NCBI GenBank assembly: GCA_026545225.1
Contig: CM048853.1
Coordinates: forward strand, 49,649,755 to 49,713,754
DNA: 64,000 nt
DNA from: Cornus controversa
Taxonomy: Eukaryota; Streptophyta; Magnoliopsida; Cornales; Cornaceae
Direction of reading: 5' to 3'
Below are positions 36,931 through 49,480 of the stretch, piece by piece. The notes under the pieces were generated by a model. That model did not search any database, was not told the DNA's origin, and saw only the letters and a list, made by a program, of their open reading frames with translations. How positions within the stretch are numbered: position 1 is the first letter of the stretch; each line of letters opens with the position of its first letter. Position numbers and translations under genes: made by a program.

Positions 36931-37297
36931 AAAAGAGGTCCTTTCTATATAGACTATATATACAAGAGCATATAGGAAATTATGCATATTCATTGTTTCT
37001 GTATTAGTTATTTCCTGATCTCTTTATCTAGTAAACTAATTTTCCATCGCCCTTTAGTTGTTCTTAACAAGCCTTTTAAACAAAGAAAGAAGAAATATAC
37101 CAAAAAGAGGGGGCCCATTATACAATATAGAAATACTCAAATACAATGATAGGCCCTTATTCAACCACTAACCAGTAAACATGAAGGTGTTAGGAATTAC
37201 ATATGCCCATAATATACAATATTTTTATCAACTACAATTCGCTTAAAATAATGAAGTAGATTATACATTTGAAGAATAAAAATTGAAATTTATCAAA
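36931..37297. other. Flank 3' of the GIY-YIG gene
   Basis: AT-rich, no gene. Presumably includes the 3' UTR of the gene ending at 37298; no polyadenylation signal was located with confidence. Confidence 0.35.
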
Positions 37298-40200
37298 TCA
37301 AAAAGGATTCAATTGCCAGTCAATTTCTAAGTGACCACAATCAATTGAACCTTTAACTTTATTTAGAGCTGCTTGCCTGTGTTGCAACAACAGAAGTGAG
37401 CCATTATCTAACTGCTTCTCCATCTCATCACTTATCCTCTTGCGAGGCAGTTTCCTCGAGTAACTTTTCCATTTTGATTCAAACATGCAAGCTACAAATA
37501 AAAATGTTACAAGGAAGTGATCAGCAGCTTCAACCACTAAGCAATACAAAATCAATGAAATATGACAGAAGCGCTAAAGGAACAGAAGAAATCAGCAAGT
37601 TGGCACCAAGGAGCAGACACTAAAGAAGAATATCTGTTGACTCAATTTTCAGTATTGTTAGACAGGGACATTCAGCTAGTACAAAAACTATTACCACTTA
37701 AATGATCGTGAATGTGTTGATTTGTGAACCAAAGCCAATGACTTCATCTGAAATATCTTGACCCATTATTTGACAAAGTATTTCACAGGACAAACAATCT
37801 CGATTGGTCCATAGTGATGAGATTTTGCATACTGCTGGCAGATATCAATCTTCCTGTTATGGAGCTCACTATCTAATAGGTCAATGATAGAAAGGACAGA
37901 TCTTTGCAAGTAGAACTATTTTTCTACAGCAACAGTGTGACAATGTTTCAAAGAACTTGAATATCATCAAGCACCGCTATCAAACCACAGTTTGGTTATA
38001 TTGAAAAGATAAGGTAAGTTTACTGTATCTCATATAAAGAAAGTAAACTGAGGAGATGACCTTAAATAGAGCAGAATGGAAACATTGGATTCATGTAGCC
38101 GACCCCAAATTGGGAAAAGGCTTGGTTGTTGTTGTTGTTGTATATAAAGAAACTAAACTAGATGGTTCAGAAATCACTACAGTAGGCAAGGATTAACAAA
38201 ATTGTTAAAAGGACAACAATACCTGAGACTGCGTAAGAAAATATTGCAAACAAAAAGCAAAGATATATCTCAAGGCATAATCTTCCATTATTAGTGTGAA
38301 CCAGATAACTAATACACCCCCCAAGAACTGGGATATGTTGCTGTGAGTGGTAATTGCATGATTACAAAGAAGCTAAACAGCATAAATCCCATATATCACA
38401 ATGCTCATGCACCAGTGTAAACTATATAATCTAACAGTACATCAGTGGTTAGCATGACTTCCAACATAATAATGCAGAATATGTTCCAGAAACAAGAAAG
38501 AGGAAATAGACTAGTTCAAGAAAATTGTTCTAGGATTTTCAAGAATTTTGCAACAAAATTGATCGTCCGGTACAAGGTAGCCTTGAAGAACAAGAGTATG
38601 GCTGCTAAGACAACTCAAGAGCCGCTGAATCATATTTAAAGCAAATGAAATGGATGGGAAGGAGGCAAAATGGATATCAAGATTTCCCTAAGGTAGCATG
38701 AACATGAAAAGGGGTGCCATTACAAACAGTGGATCATTTCAAATCCTCCAACATTTGACAATGTTAGCTCACATGAATTTGTAGCATACATACGCTTTAA
38801 GACATTCCTAGTTTCTCATAGTGCTGCATAAATATTATTAGTCCCCTTGATATAAGGATAAACTAAATAGGCCATTAATTTTCTATGACATTAGTTAGAC
38901 AAATACCTTCACTTTGATCCTTAAATCCTCGAATAAGGCATGCACAAACCCATGGCCTTCCCGCACGAGCAGCCTTTGCACCTCCTTTCAGTTCACCATT
39001 ATGTTGTTTCAGACTATAAAGAAGTACCAATAATCATTAGAACATTTTCATCATGTAACATAAATAGACTACCTAGGTTTTATCATCTGAGAACAAAAGG
39101 CAAAGCTGTTTCATAAATTTCAAACCCACTTTGTAATTTTTGCAATTTAATTATTCTGTCATGAAATGCTCAGGATTCAACATGCTCTCTCTCTCTCTCG
39201 ATCTCTCAATCTCCATTACACATCTTTTTGGCTGTGGAAGCTAAATTTCTGATGCAGAAGCTGTTAACATGAAAAAGGAAAATTGGAAATTTCTCATAAA
39301 TCTCTCTCCCACAGAGACAAACACACACAAATCATTTCAGCTGTGGAAGCTAAATTTCTGATGCAAAGGCTGTTAACGTGAAAAGGGAAAATTGGAAATT
39401 TCTCATAAAGCATGAATGAGACCACGTGTAATTGAATCTTCGCTTAAATTTAGTCTTTTTTTGTCAGTTTTGGAAAACCTAACAGCCTATAAATATCTAT
39501 ATAATCTCTTCATTTTAATGAAGTGATTTATGGGAGGATTTATGGGATTTAAAACTTTTATTTATCTGATGTGACATAACCCCAGAGTGAAGCATAAGGG
39601 ACTCAAGGCTATAGGTAAGGTCATAGATTCTGTTTCAGTCCTATTTCAGTCCCCACACCAATTCCATCACATTACCATGTCATGCCAAGCCAAGCCATAA
39701 TAAACCCTAACATATCCTACTACACAAAACTTACCTTACCCAACACTAATCAAACCTAACCCATTTCACTGCTCATTGGCCTTTATATTAACACCACAAA
39801 TCAAATAAACTCTTACTTACCAGAGGTTCCAGGTTCTACAAAGTTTCTTACAAACTATAACTTTCTGCATGAAGCCAATTCCCCTTTCATCTATAAACCA
39901 TAAAAGTTTTTCTCAACTTAAAAAACCCTAAATCTTTAAGCTTCCCTTGACCTAAGCCCACCAAAAAACCATTCATAGGCAGCACTATTTTGATTTTTGG
40001 TTTTTTAGAACTGTGCTTATCATCCTGCATCAATTTGTTAACTTGGTGGAACTATACCTGCTAAAGTTTTTTTTTTTTTTTGATAAGTAAATTTAAATGC
40101 AAAGTTCAATCTGCTAAAGAATTGAAAGCACACAGCACATTTTTGGGTCACAGAAGCTCAAATGCTCAATTTGTTAGTTAGTAAAACTGTACCTACTAAA

Positions 40201-41267
40201 GAATGATAGAGCATAAAATTTCCTACGGAATATTATCTGGCGATCTTTTTGAGTCAAGAAAAGCTTCATAGTTCTCTCCTAAAACAAACCGAAGTTTTGT
40301 TACCAGTTCCCGAACAAATGTCACAGCTCTTATGATCATTATTTGCCTCCACGACCCCTAATTCTAACATGTTCTACATACTCATACATTGATTCATAAC
40401 CACTTATGCTTCCCTCTTCCCAGTCTCTATTCCTGTTTCCATTTCCATTTTCTGCTCTCTAAATTCACTCTAGCAACTATAACCTAAACATAGCATCAAA
40501 GATCATCTCGTACTAAACTTGGGATATTTAAACACAAGATGATATCTTGATTTTCAGATTAGTAGCCAAAAAAGAACCAAAACCTCACAAATGAAAGGCA
40601 AACTCCAAATCCTTGCTCAGCATCCATGTTCTGGACAAGCATACAATATTTTGATTATCATGAAAATCAATATGAGAAAGCATAGTCGGGTTGCTAAATT
40701 AATGGATTACTTATTCAAAGTCAAAGATGTGCACTTTCAATATAAACATTTCCAAATGAAGAATTGGATAAAGAATCATGAGATATAGCAGATATAATAG
40801 CATGATCTTTCATTTAGTTCAATACCCACAACCGAATTTTGCCAGAGAAATTGGAAATTGATATAAAAAATTCAAATGAAGCATTGGGTAAAGAATCACA
40901 GATATAGCAGATATAATAGCATGATCGTTCATTTAATTCAATACCCACAATCGAATTTTGACAGAGAAATTGGAAACTACTTGAATTTTCCAAAATTAAG
41001 AAATTTCTGAAGAGATTGATTAAGGATTTACCGGCGAGAGAAATTGGTAGAAACACCAACGTAAGTTTTGATTGGGTTGTTGGTGGAGAGGATGAGATAT
41101 ACACACCACGATCGCTTCGACAATGTCAATCTTTTCGACGAGGTTGATGATGCTGACGACTTTGACGATTGGGAAGGTAGTGGTGATAATTTTGGTGGTG
41201 TAGAATTAGGTATAGAACTATGAGGCTTCAAGGATCGGAAGGTTTTTGACAGTAGCCTCACCATCAT
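37298..41267 (-). CDS. GIY-YIG nuclease-domain protein (SLX1-like fold, short plant type)
   Basis: Three exons: 41032-41267, 38907-39013, 37298-37491. Phases match (236+107+194 nt = 179 codons), giving 178 aa, close to the short Arabidopsis relative At5g43210 (about 170 aa). Splice sites are GT-AG. The N-terminus is basic and Ser-rich and could be a transit peptide. The GIY-YIG core spans the exon 1-2 junction: WCVYLILS (GIY position), KTYVGVSTNFSRR (YIG position with the following Arg), LKQHNGELKGGAKAAR and GRPWVCACLIRGF. The metal-binding Glu is in exon 3 (CMFESKWKSYSR). There is no RING/PHD domain, so it is not full SLX1; a role in branched-DNA cleavage or organelle DNA repair is inference. 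Intron 2 (39014-41031) and intron 1-type flanks hold repeats. Confidence 0.85.
38063..38142 (+). mobile_element. 3' end of an RTE-type LINE
   Basis: The phrase cattggattcatgtagccga, then ccccaaattggg, ending in a (TTG)n tail at 38123-38140, is the familiar 3' terminus of plant RTE non-LTR elements. 5'-truncated, in the intron between exons 2 and 3 of the GIY-YIG gene, opposite to that gene. Confidence 0.6.
39232..39409. repeat. Duplicated ~69-bp block, 109-bp period, in an intron
   Basis: ctgtggaagctaaatttctg... at 39232-39300 recurs at 39341-39409 with a few changes. Confidence 0.85.
40754..40977. repeat. Tandem duplication of ~104-bp block, 120-bp period, in an intron
   Basis: aaatgaagaattggataaag... 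at 40754-40857 recurs at 40874-40977. Both copies carry the atagcagatataatagcatg phrase. Confidence 0.85.
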
Positions 41268-41610
41268 CTCAGGCTACCACGATATTATTACTGTTATGTT
41301 AGTCTTACTCGTATTTTGCTTTTAGCAACGATTTTTCAAAATGTTCAATCATAAAGTATAAAATCCTATTTCACAGTGGAACAACAAAGACGTTGAGAAG
41401 ATGTAATCAACATTAAATCATTGCAAAATAATTAAAACCAAATTATTTAAAATAATTATTTATTAAAAAATGATACAGTAAAAAATTTAATTAAAATAAT
41501 TAATTTATCATGTCATGATTGTTGAAGTCACCGGTTTAATTCATTTCGACTGTCAGTCAAGCATGCAATCTATTTGTTAAATTTTTTTTAAATGGTAGAC
41601 TAACGATTAT

Positions 41611-41901
41611 TCAAACCGCACTCGTTTCGCGGAGTTGGAGCTCTAAGTTGTTTTGGAAATTCAATGAGAATTTTTTTTCATAATGTTGACTTCGGTTGAT
41701 TACACCAATTACTGAATCATTGCTAACTTTCATCCATGCATTGCACAAAGCCACATCTTCGACGGTGGACCAATTGGGCATTCGAAGAACCTGTTGCTTT
41801 CGAGAAGATCTAACATTATTGGATTGTGACAATTCGAGTGAATAAAATGGTGGGTGTTGGTTGAGTAAATGAAAATTAAAAATCGCCACCATAATATTCA
41901 T
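41611..41901 (-). pseudogene. PIF/Harbinger-associated Myb/SANT-like fragment
   Basis: Residues 40-67 (PNWSTVEDVALCNAWMKVSN, then DSVIGV) match the Trp-rich start of the SANT/Myb-like second protein of plant PIF/Harbinger transposons. The homology stops after about 30 residues and the remainder does not continue the domain. It lies 340 bp upstream of the GIY-YIG gene. The transposase is not present, so this is a remnant. Confidence 0.5.
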
Positions 41902-42440
41902 AAGATCGGTCGAATGACAAAAAAATCATCATTTAATGAAGGATTGAAATGTGGTGGCGTAGAATTCATGAAATTGGATTTTGTAATAAAAAAATATCTA
42001 AGATTGAAAAAATAATGGATTCTAGGATTTAAGAAGGAGAAAATATGAATAATTGGTTGTGAGATGAATGAATGTAGGAATTATTGTATTTATAGAGGTG
42101 AAAAAAGAAGAAAATAAAAAATATAAAAAAAATAGTTTTTAAACATTTTTTCTTAATAGAGCCTTTTGGAAGAGTGCCAAACGACTCTAACCAGCACCTG
42201 ATTTTATTTTTTTTCAAAAGAAAAAAGGCATCAAAAATCACAAAAAAAAAAACCATTACAACGGTCACATGACTGTTAATTTTTTAAATTGACTATGCTG
42301 GCCCACCATATAGGTGTTTAACTATTTGATTTACTGTTCTTTATACATGTGTATATAAATATGCAATATGTATTTTTTTTAAAATCATAGAAATTGTATA
42401 TATAATTTTTGTGAAGATAGATTAAATTTGATATAAATGG
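41902..42440. other. AT-rich spacer before the viral insertion
   Basis: No gene. The stretch near 42158-42200 (gagccttttggaagagtgcc) may be part of the same DNA-transposon remnant. Confidence 0.3.
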
Positions 42441-42454
42441 AATCATGTTGTCTT

Positions 42455-43918
42455 AATCTCAGATAAATGGATTATCCTTGCATGAATCTCGAGAATCTCC
42501 TAAAACTGTGGTCAAGAAGCACAAGATATTGTACTTTAAGATTAATAAAATCTGAAGTTATTATTAGAGTTAAACCAATTATCTATCTAAAGAAAGATAT
42601 AGAGGAATTTGATAAACAAATCAAAATTCTTCTGAACACTAAACTAATTGAAAATACAATTAGTCCTCACTCTAGTCCGGCCTTTATGGTAACAAACCAT
42701 AGTGAAATTGTGAGAAAACAACCTCGAATGGTTATAAAGTATAAACGTTTAAATCAATATCTACAATTCGATGGTTATTTTATCCCTAAAGAATAAGTCC
42801 TTATTAATCAAATAAGAGATTCGACATTATTTAGCAAATTTGACTGCAAATCTGATTTTTGGCAAATCAAATTAACAAAATAATGTAAGCCATTAACAGC
42901 TTTCAGTACACCATCAGGACATTATCAATGGAAGGTAATGCCCTTTGGACTCAATACGGCTCCACAAATTTTTCAAAGATGGATGGATTCTATTTTCCAA
43001 CCCTTTAATTCTTTTTGTGTAGTTTATATTGATGATATTCTGTTGTTCTCAAAAACAAAAGCTGAACATCAGAGTCATCTCAAATTATTTTGTAAAATAA
43101 TCCAAAAATATGGAATTATTTTATCTCTAAAGAAAATTGATCTAGAACAAACTAGAATTCATTTTCTAGGGTTAGAAATAACCTCTACAGGGATAAAATT
43201 ATAACAACATATTATTTCAAAAATAAAAGATTTTTCAAATCATATTGAAGACAAAAAACAACTTTAAAGCTTTTTAGGTCTCTTCAATTATGGAAGAAAT
43301 TTTATTAAAAATCCTTCAAAAAAGGAAATCCCTCTTTTGAAAAAACTTCAAAAAGATCAAATTTTCGAATTGGCAAAAAAAGATGCCAATCTTGTCCAAG
43401 AAATCAAAAAAGATCTTGAAGATATTCCTAATGTTTATTTCCTACAAAATGGCGATAAACTTATTTTAGAAACAGATGCCTCTGATTTCTGCTAGGGATG
43501 TGTTCTAAAAGCCATAAAAAAAGACATATGGCCAAATAACAATGATGAACCACATCATTTAATTAGACCATTAAAAAAGCCACTTCCTAAAAAACTTCAA
43601 AAAGAATAATTAATCTGTGGACATAATTCGGGAAAATTTAAACCAAATGAATAAAATTATATTATTTTTGAAAAAGAACTTTTGGCTATTAAATTAGCTC
43701 TAAAACTTTTTCATATCTATCTTGCACCAGAAAATTTCATTATTAGAACCGATAATCAATCAGTTCGAGATTTTCTCATCAATAAGAAAAACTGTCTTGA
43801 TGGTAGAAGATTAAAATGGTATAATAACATTTCCCTTTACTCTTTCGAAGTTGAACATCTTAAAGGAACTAATAATTTTCTTGCTGATTTTCTTAGCAGG
43901 AACTTTCTCGATGGATAA
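42455..43918 (+). pseudogene. Caulimovirid reverse transcriptase-RNase H, interrupted
   Basis: RT landmarks include a SPHSSPAF-type entry motif, the MPFGL motif, and the catalytic YIDD at 43025-43036. RNase H follows with its ETDAS motif near 43471 and a TDNQ motif near 43750. In-frame stops occur (for example at 42796 and inside the RNase H part). In the family this enzyme copies pregenomic RNA into DNA. Here the protease part is missing upstream and is found instead at the far right end of the insertion. Confidence 0.88.
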
Positions 43919-45279
43919 AGATAAAGGCAAAGGGAAAACTAATGAATGGGTGACGATAGCCAAAAAGGCATTGTCAAAACAGTCAAAAACTCCCACTTCC
44001 ATAAATCAATGGTTTCTCAGGATTCCAACCAGGAATCTACGCAACTTGGTTTGAATGTTTTAATCAAATCAATCGCTTCAATGGAGCATGTTTTAAAACT
44101 TTCGAAACTTATGAATAAGCTAAACAAGCTTTTTTCAATATTGGTATTGCATCCAAAAAAAATTTTCAAAGGCAGGAAATTTATGAAGTTTCTGACTTTT
44201 TCAATCCGGGAATCCCCCAAGATATTTATGAAAATCTTAATCTTGCATGAAAATCTCATGTTACAGATCAAAGAAAAATTTTTTGTCATTCTCTAAGTAT
44301 ATTAGCTAAACAAATAGCTGATCTTCATACTTTCTCTCTTTACTTCAAAGATCTGTGCATAAAAATGGTTGCACAGGTTGATTGGACCCTAGATATTTCA
44401 GTCGAACAAATCAACTAGTATTTGCAGCTTGTTGATCTTCTAAAAAATGATTTTTCAGCACCTCTTTTCGAAAAAGTCAAAAGAATCTATCTTTTTGAAA
44501 AAGCAAAAACCTTTTTTCCTACTCATATTTTTGTAAAAATTCAATATCTTGTTGAAGATAATTATTTATCTTTATCAAATTTTTATCTTGATCATCATCC
44601 CCATATTAATATGGACGATGGTTTTCCAAAGCTAAGCCTCGGAACACACCTTTTATGGCCTTTAGAAATGCTCGATTGGGGAATTGTTAACAAACTAATT
44701 ATCCAATCACATTATCCTGAAAAAGGTTTACCGGCCATGATCAAATCCATGATCTTCAAGTGTACTAGTCATTGGATCTGTAATAGAGTTCTTTATATTT
44801 GGATCTCTAGCTCAATTGGTTGGCGTGAAAAAACTCGTTTCTATCAGCCATATCAGATTTGGTATTTAAAACCCATGACTGATGAAGAATATCTTGAGCA
44901 AACTCATGAAAACTCTCTCCAAATAGCAAAGGGAATTATACCAAGAACCATTTCTATTCAGAGCCTTATTCATCTCAAAAACTCTGCTGCCACCCTTCTT
45001 ACCTCAAACAAACCTTTAACCATGGTTTTTGATGGGAGAAGAATTTTTGTTACAGAATTAAGTATTGACTTCCCTACTTATTCTGCTCAACATTTAGAAG
45101 AAGCAAAAAGCCTTCTTAAAGATATCTCCGAGTTCGAACTTGATCTACCACAAGAAAGTCTCTACTCAGCTGAAATGGATGATTTCTATGCAAATCATCA
45201 TGACGCTCAAAGCCCGGAAACTCCTTCAGAGCTTGACGAGTATGAATTCCATAATATTGAGAATATGCTAAAAGGATGA
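43910..45279 (+). pseudogene. Caulimovirid viroplasmin/transactivator-type protein, interrupted
   Basis: Lies directly after the RNase H end, where cavemoviruses, solendoviruses and caulimoviruses carry the inclusion-body/translation transactivator gene. A viroplasmin-type motif (Gly-x-Tyr-x-x-Trp spacing followed by a Phe/Tyr-rich strand) is readable at about 44010-44120, in a frame later cut by stops. The longest open part is 285 aa (44422-45279), with an acidic C-terminal end and no other motif I know. Function in the family: viral factories and polycistronic translation. Confidence 0.6.
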
Positions 45280-45982
45280 ATCATGACACAGATCTCAAAA
45301 GCAACTGCAACCCATCCAGCATACGACAAGAGATCACCTCCAAAACAGTGTTACAGATACTAAAGCAGTGTCGGCAGAAATGTATCAAAGTCAAAAAACC
45401 TACAATACTGCTACAGTGAAAGCAGTGTCGGCAGATATCGACAAACTACAAACAGTACTTTGTCGGGGTAAAAGTCAAAAAGACTACAGTACTGTTACAG
45501 TAGAGCACAACCAATTACTGTAGAAGCCTCCAATCATCAGTCATCCTTCGTCTATAAAAGATCAAGAACGCTGAAGACTAAGGGGCATCTTGTATCATAC
45601 GCTCTCTTCTAATGCTTTTTATGTTTTTGTATCAGTGCTTGTAATCACGTTTCGCTTCCAAGTTTTCGCTTCCAAGTTTGTATTGTAAATGGTATCAAAG
45701 CTTTGTTACGAAGCCTGAGTAGTAAGTTTTTCTCTACTTATGTATGTACTCTTCTGTTAATATTTGTTAATAGTATATAAGAGTGTTATCTTTCTCTTCA
45801 GATAATATATAATCTGTTTACTTCTTTTGGTACATTTCTGGTTTTTATAAATCTCATACGCTTGCATACTGGTTTTGTTTTGCTTGTTTGTCCGTTGTCT
45901 GGTTGACGTTAGGACGCCTCCAAGCCTTGTTTTAAAACCATTTAAGTCTGTGAGAGGTCTTAAGAACCATTAAAAATCCAGA
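45280..45982 (+). promoter_or_regulatory. Caulimovirid intergenic region: promoter, leader and primer site
   Basis: Holds a TATA box (tataaaag, 45553-45560) about 137 bp before the primer site. Upstream are direct repeats (gcagtgtcggcaga near 45366 and 45425; a cta-cagtactg-ttacagt block near 45401 and 45484) that could be enhancer modules. The primer binding site is at 45690-45701. The leader runs to the first ATG at 45983. Activity of the promoter is unknown. Confidence 0.65.
45690..45701 (+). promoter_or_regulatory. Viral minus-strand primer binding site
   Basis: TGGTATCAAAGC, one mismatch from the tRNA-Met complement TGGTATCAGAGC that occurs in the copia element at 16509. Confidence 0.75.
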
Positions 45983-47849
45983 ATGACAGAAAAAAACGAA
46001 TTAGATTGTATATGTACCTGGATAGGAAAAGATGTTAATAATTATAATCATAGTGTTCATATTAAAAATAGCGAAGAACATGATCTAAACAAGATTAGTT
46101 CTAGTGTTAATTCTCTTATCGATATAGTATCCTCTTGGAATATAAAATTCCAAAAACATCAAACATCTACAGTAATTTGAGAATATAACCAATATTCTTG
46201 AAAAAATCGATAACAAAATCGATTATCTTCAAGGAATTCTTGACATTTCTGATTTTTCAGAAAAAAGTCAAGAACTTGTTAATATAATAGAAGCACTAAA
46301 GCACGTTAAGAGCGAAAAACTTGAAGATTTATATCCAGAACAACATGTTCCGGGTACAAAAAATCTTTACTATGGAATAGAAAAAATTCTAACGTTCCAC
46401 AAAAAAGAAAAATATCTCTATAATAAACAAGAATACGAAAATATCGTTGAAATTTTAGATTATTGGCATGAAATATATAAAGATCCCTCATTAAACATAG
46501 AAGAACGAAACAAAATTCTTCAACAAATAAGGCAAACATCCTTAGATTATGAAGAACTTTTAACTCACTTCAAGTATCAGATCAACTTAGTATCTGATTC
46601 CGAATCATAAATTGAAGTAGTTACAAAAATAACTAATGATTCAACTGATTCCTCAGAACCAGAAGTAGATAACTCAACATCTACTGATTATGATGAAGAA
46701 ATAAAAGTCGAAAATCCTTCGACTTCTACTCCTCAAATCATTAGGTCGCCAAAAAGAAAGATCGATGAATCCCTTGATCCAGAGTTTTTCGGAGATTATG
46801 GAATCTCAGAAGAAACTGAACAAATTTTTCCTACAAAAACTAAAGAAGGAACTTCAGACCCAAAACCCAGTTTAAGTCGAAAAGACGATTTAAATAAGAA
46901 TACTGTAGCACAAAATGGTACTTATCTTGATCTTACTCATATCCCTTTCAAAGATCAAGAACAAGCTATCAATGATTGGGCACAATCACTGTCCATTCTT
47001 ATCACGAATTATAAAACTGTATGGAATAAAGAAAAATTCTTAGATTATATTGCTGCAACTCTACAAGGAGATGTTTTAGCTTGGCTCAGACAATGGGATC
47101 AGACTAATAAAGGAAAAGCTATCAAAGCTAGCCTTCTCAGTGATTTTAAATCTTTCGAAGAAATACTTCGAGGATTTACACAAATAATAAAAGAACATAT
47201 GTGTGGATTTTCTGAAAAAGAAAACCTACAGGATGATGCTAATTATGCTTTAACAAAAATTGAATTATGTGACATTTGTCAATACGACAAATTTGTTGCA
47301 TTATACAAGAAATATTATTTATTGATTAATCCACCAAAAAATTAATTTTGGTTAGAACAATTTTTTAGTAAATTTCCCCATCCTTGGGATGAATTAGCCA
47401 ACAAAGGCTATCCTGAATTCCTAAAAAATTTAGGAACACCTGATAATCTTGGCTTTAGGATAAACTATGTCCTAAGATTAATAATGGATCGCTGTTTAGA
47501 AATCCAAGCCAAAAGGAACGTGAAAAATCAAATTGCTTGTTCTAAACAAGGACAACAGTGTTATGATAAAATATTACAAGAAAATTGGAAAGTAGGTTGT
47601 ACCCCAACCTATTATGCAAAGAAAAAGAAACTTTCAAAAAATAAAAGTTTTAAAAAACGAAAAACATTTCGTTGAAAAAAATGGAATTCAGAAAAAACTC
47701 CTTCTAAGAAAAAGAAGTATATTAGGAAGAAAAAATCTTCTTCTAAAAAGGAATCTACTTCTAAAAAGACAGAATGTAGATGTTATATCTGTAATGAAAT
47801 AGGCCATATCTCTCCAAATTGCCCAAACAAGGGAAAAGGAACTAGAAAG
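45983..47849 (+). pseudogene. Caulimovirid coat protein with CCHC zinc finger, interrupted
   Basis: Begins with a 65-aa open segment at 45983, continues through several frames with an acidic Glu/Asp/Ser-rich region (about 46560-46880), then a capsid-like helical region (about 46930-47480) and a Lys-rich tail. A CCHC finger (C-x2-C-x4-H-x4-C) stands at 47781-47822, as in caulimovirid coat proteins. In-frame stops are present, for example near 46178, 46608, 47343 and 47673. Confidence 0.75.
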
Positions 47850-48929
47850 ATGATTAAAATGATAGAAGAAAAAAATCTCAAAATTATTTTTGGATATGAA
47901 ATCTCTGATCCTGAAAATATTCTTTATGAAATTTCAAGTGAATATGAATCTTCAGATAAAGAAAAATTAGTCTTTATGCTAAAAAACCCTTCAACAAATA
48001 ATGACACCATAAGACTTGGCGATGTCATTAATGAAGAAGTTTCTTCCACAGAAGAACAACTTCAACAAATGCAAAAAATGCAAATTATCAAAAAAGAAGA
48101 AATTTACAAAATTTCTCCTTTTACCAAATTTAACCCATTTTCTGCTAGAGTCTTTGAACAATTTAGTGGAAATACCTCTGCAAAATGTACTGCAGATGGT
48201 TCTATCGAACTTAGTATCTTCACAAAGGACAAAATTGCCCGATGGAAGAAAAAATATCCTGAAGTTCGATATGTTCATATTGGAATCATACAAGTAAAGA
48301 TAACTTCGTTATATAGGTTAGGATGCGATATTCCAATATTAGTCTTGGTTTCTGATAATCGATTCAAAAATTCAGTCAAAGCTTTAATTGAAGGAATGCA
48401 TTCCAATTTAGTGCATAAAGTAGTTTGGTTTAACATAAAACCTGATTATTTTGTCTCCATTAATGATCCAACAATAGAAAAAGCTATTAAGATCAAAATT
48501 CAATGTCAAGGTACTGAACTTGATGATGAAACAACAGACTTGTCCATAGAATGGAAAACAATCCATGAATTAACAAAAATAACAGAGACTTCAACAAAAC
48601 CAATTGATAAATCTCTTGTTGAAAATTTTGAACCACGACCTTATGATACAATCATTACTCCAAGGTTCGAAAGATGGGAAGACCTGAAAATTCCAAAACC
48701 ATGGACATTTCAGCAAAATATTCCAAAATTAACTAAGAAAACTCCAAAAATTGAAATAACAGCTTCTGGAGATAATCTATATATAACCAATAAAACTGAT
48801 GAAAAAGAAACAGAACAGCCTGAACCACTCATCAGAAAGAATTCTCGATGGCAAAAAGAATTTTTATCAGATTTACAAAAACTTAATAGACAAATTTCTA
48901 ATAAAGGAATTAGTTTTAGAGAACCTTGA
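47850..48929 (+). pseudogene. Caulimovirid movement-protein region (30K type), open for 359 codons
   Basis: The longest undamaged reading frame of the insertion. It follows the coat-protein finger in the same direction and frame, so it was probably the C-terminal part of a coat protein-movement protein polyprotein. The central 130 residues (about 48120-48520) have the alternating hydrophobic pattern and conserved Asp expected of the 30K movement-protein domain (cell-to-cell transport through plasmodesmata). The match is by pattern only. Being open does not imply expression, as the flanking parts are broken. Confidence 0.6.
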
Positions 48930-49029
48930 CCTCCACCTCCTATTTTACCTCCACGATTTTCCTTAGACAAAGGAAAACAAATAGGATCATCAGATAATCC
49001 CATATTACCAGGGTCCTCTTCAAAATATC

Positions 49030-49480
49030 ATATAAATTCAGCTTTAATTTATCATTTCCAACTAGGCAAAGAAGAAATCATCTTTGCTCCAAAACATGGA
49101 ATTAGAAAACATACATACTTGCTTGGAATCTTTAAATTCCTAGGCTATGAACCATATAGCCTAAGTGTCCTTGCTGATACAGGAGTAACAGTTTGTTGTT
49201 GCAGATAGAACGTTTTACCAGAAAAAAATGGCAAAAAATGAAACATCCTGTCCCAGTAACTGAAATTAATGATTCTAAAACATTTATTCAGTATAAAGCA
49301 AAGAATGTTTCCATTTGGTTAACAGATAAAAAATTTGTTATTCCAAAAATTTTATGTTTTCCTAATATGCATGGTGATTTTCTCTTAGGAAACAATTTCT
49401 TAAATTCTTATGTTCCTATGCATATTTATCCCAATTCTATTGCCTTAACTCTAAAACAAGAGTTAATCCATTAATCCATA
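49030..49480 (+). pseudogene. Caulimovirid aspartic protease region, truncated
   Basis: Active-site DTG at 49176-49184, broken by a stop a few codons later (near 49206). The next frame (49193-49474) continues the protease fold to an LLGNNFL-type motif near 49383 and stops. RT should follow but is absent here; it is at the left end of the insertion. Confidence 0.75.
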
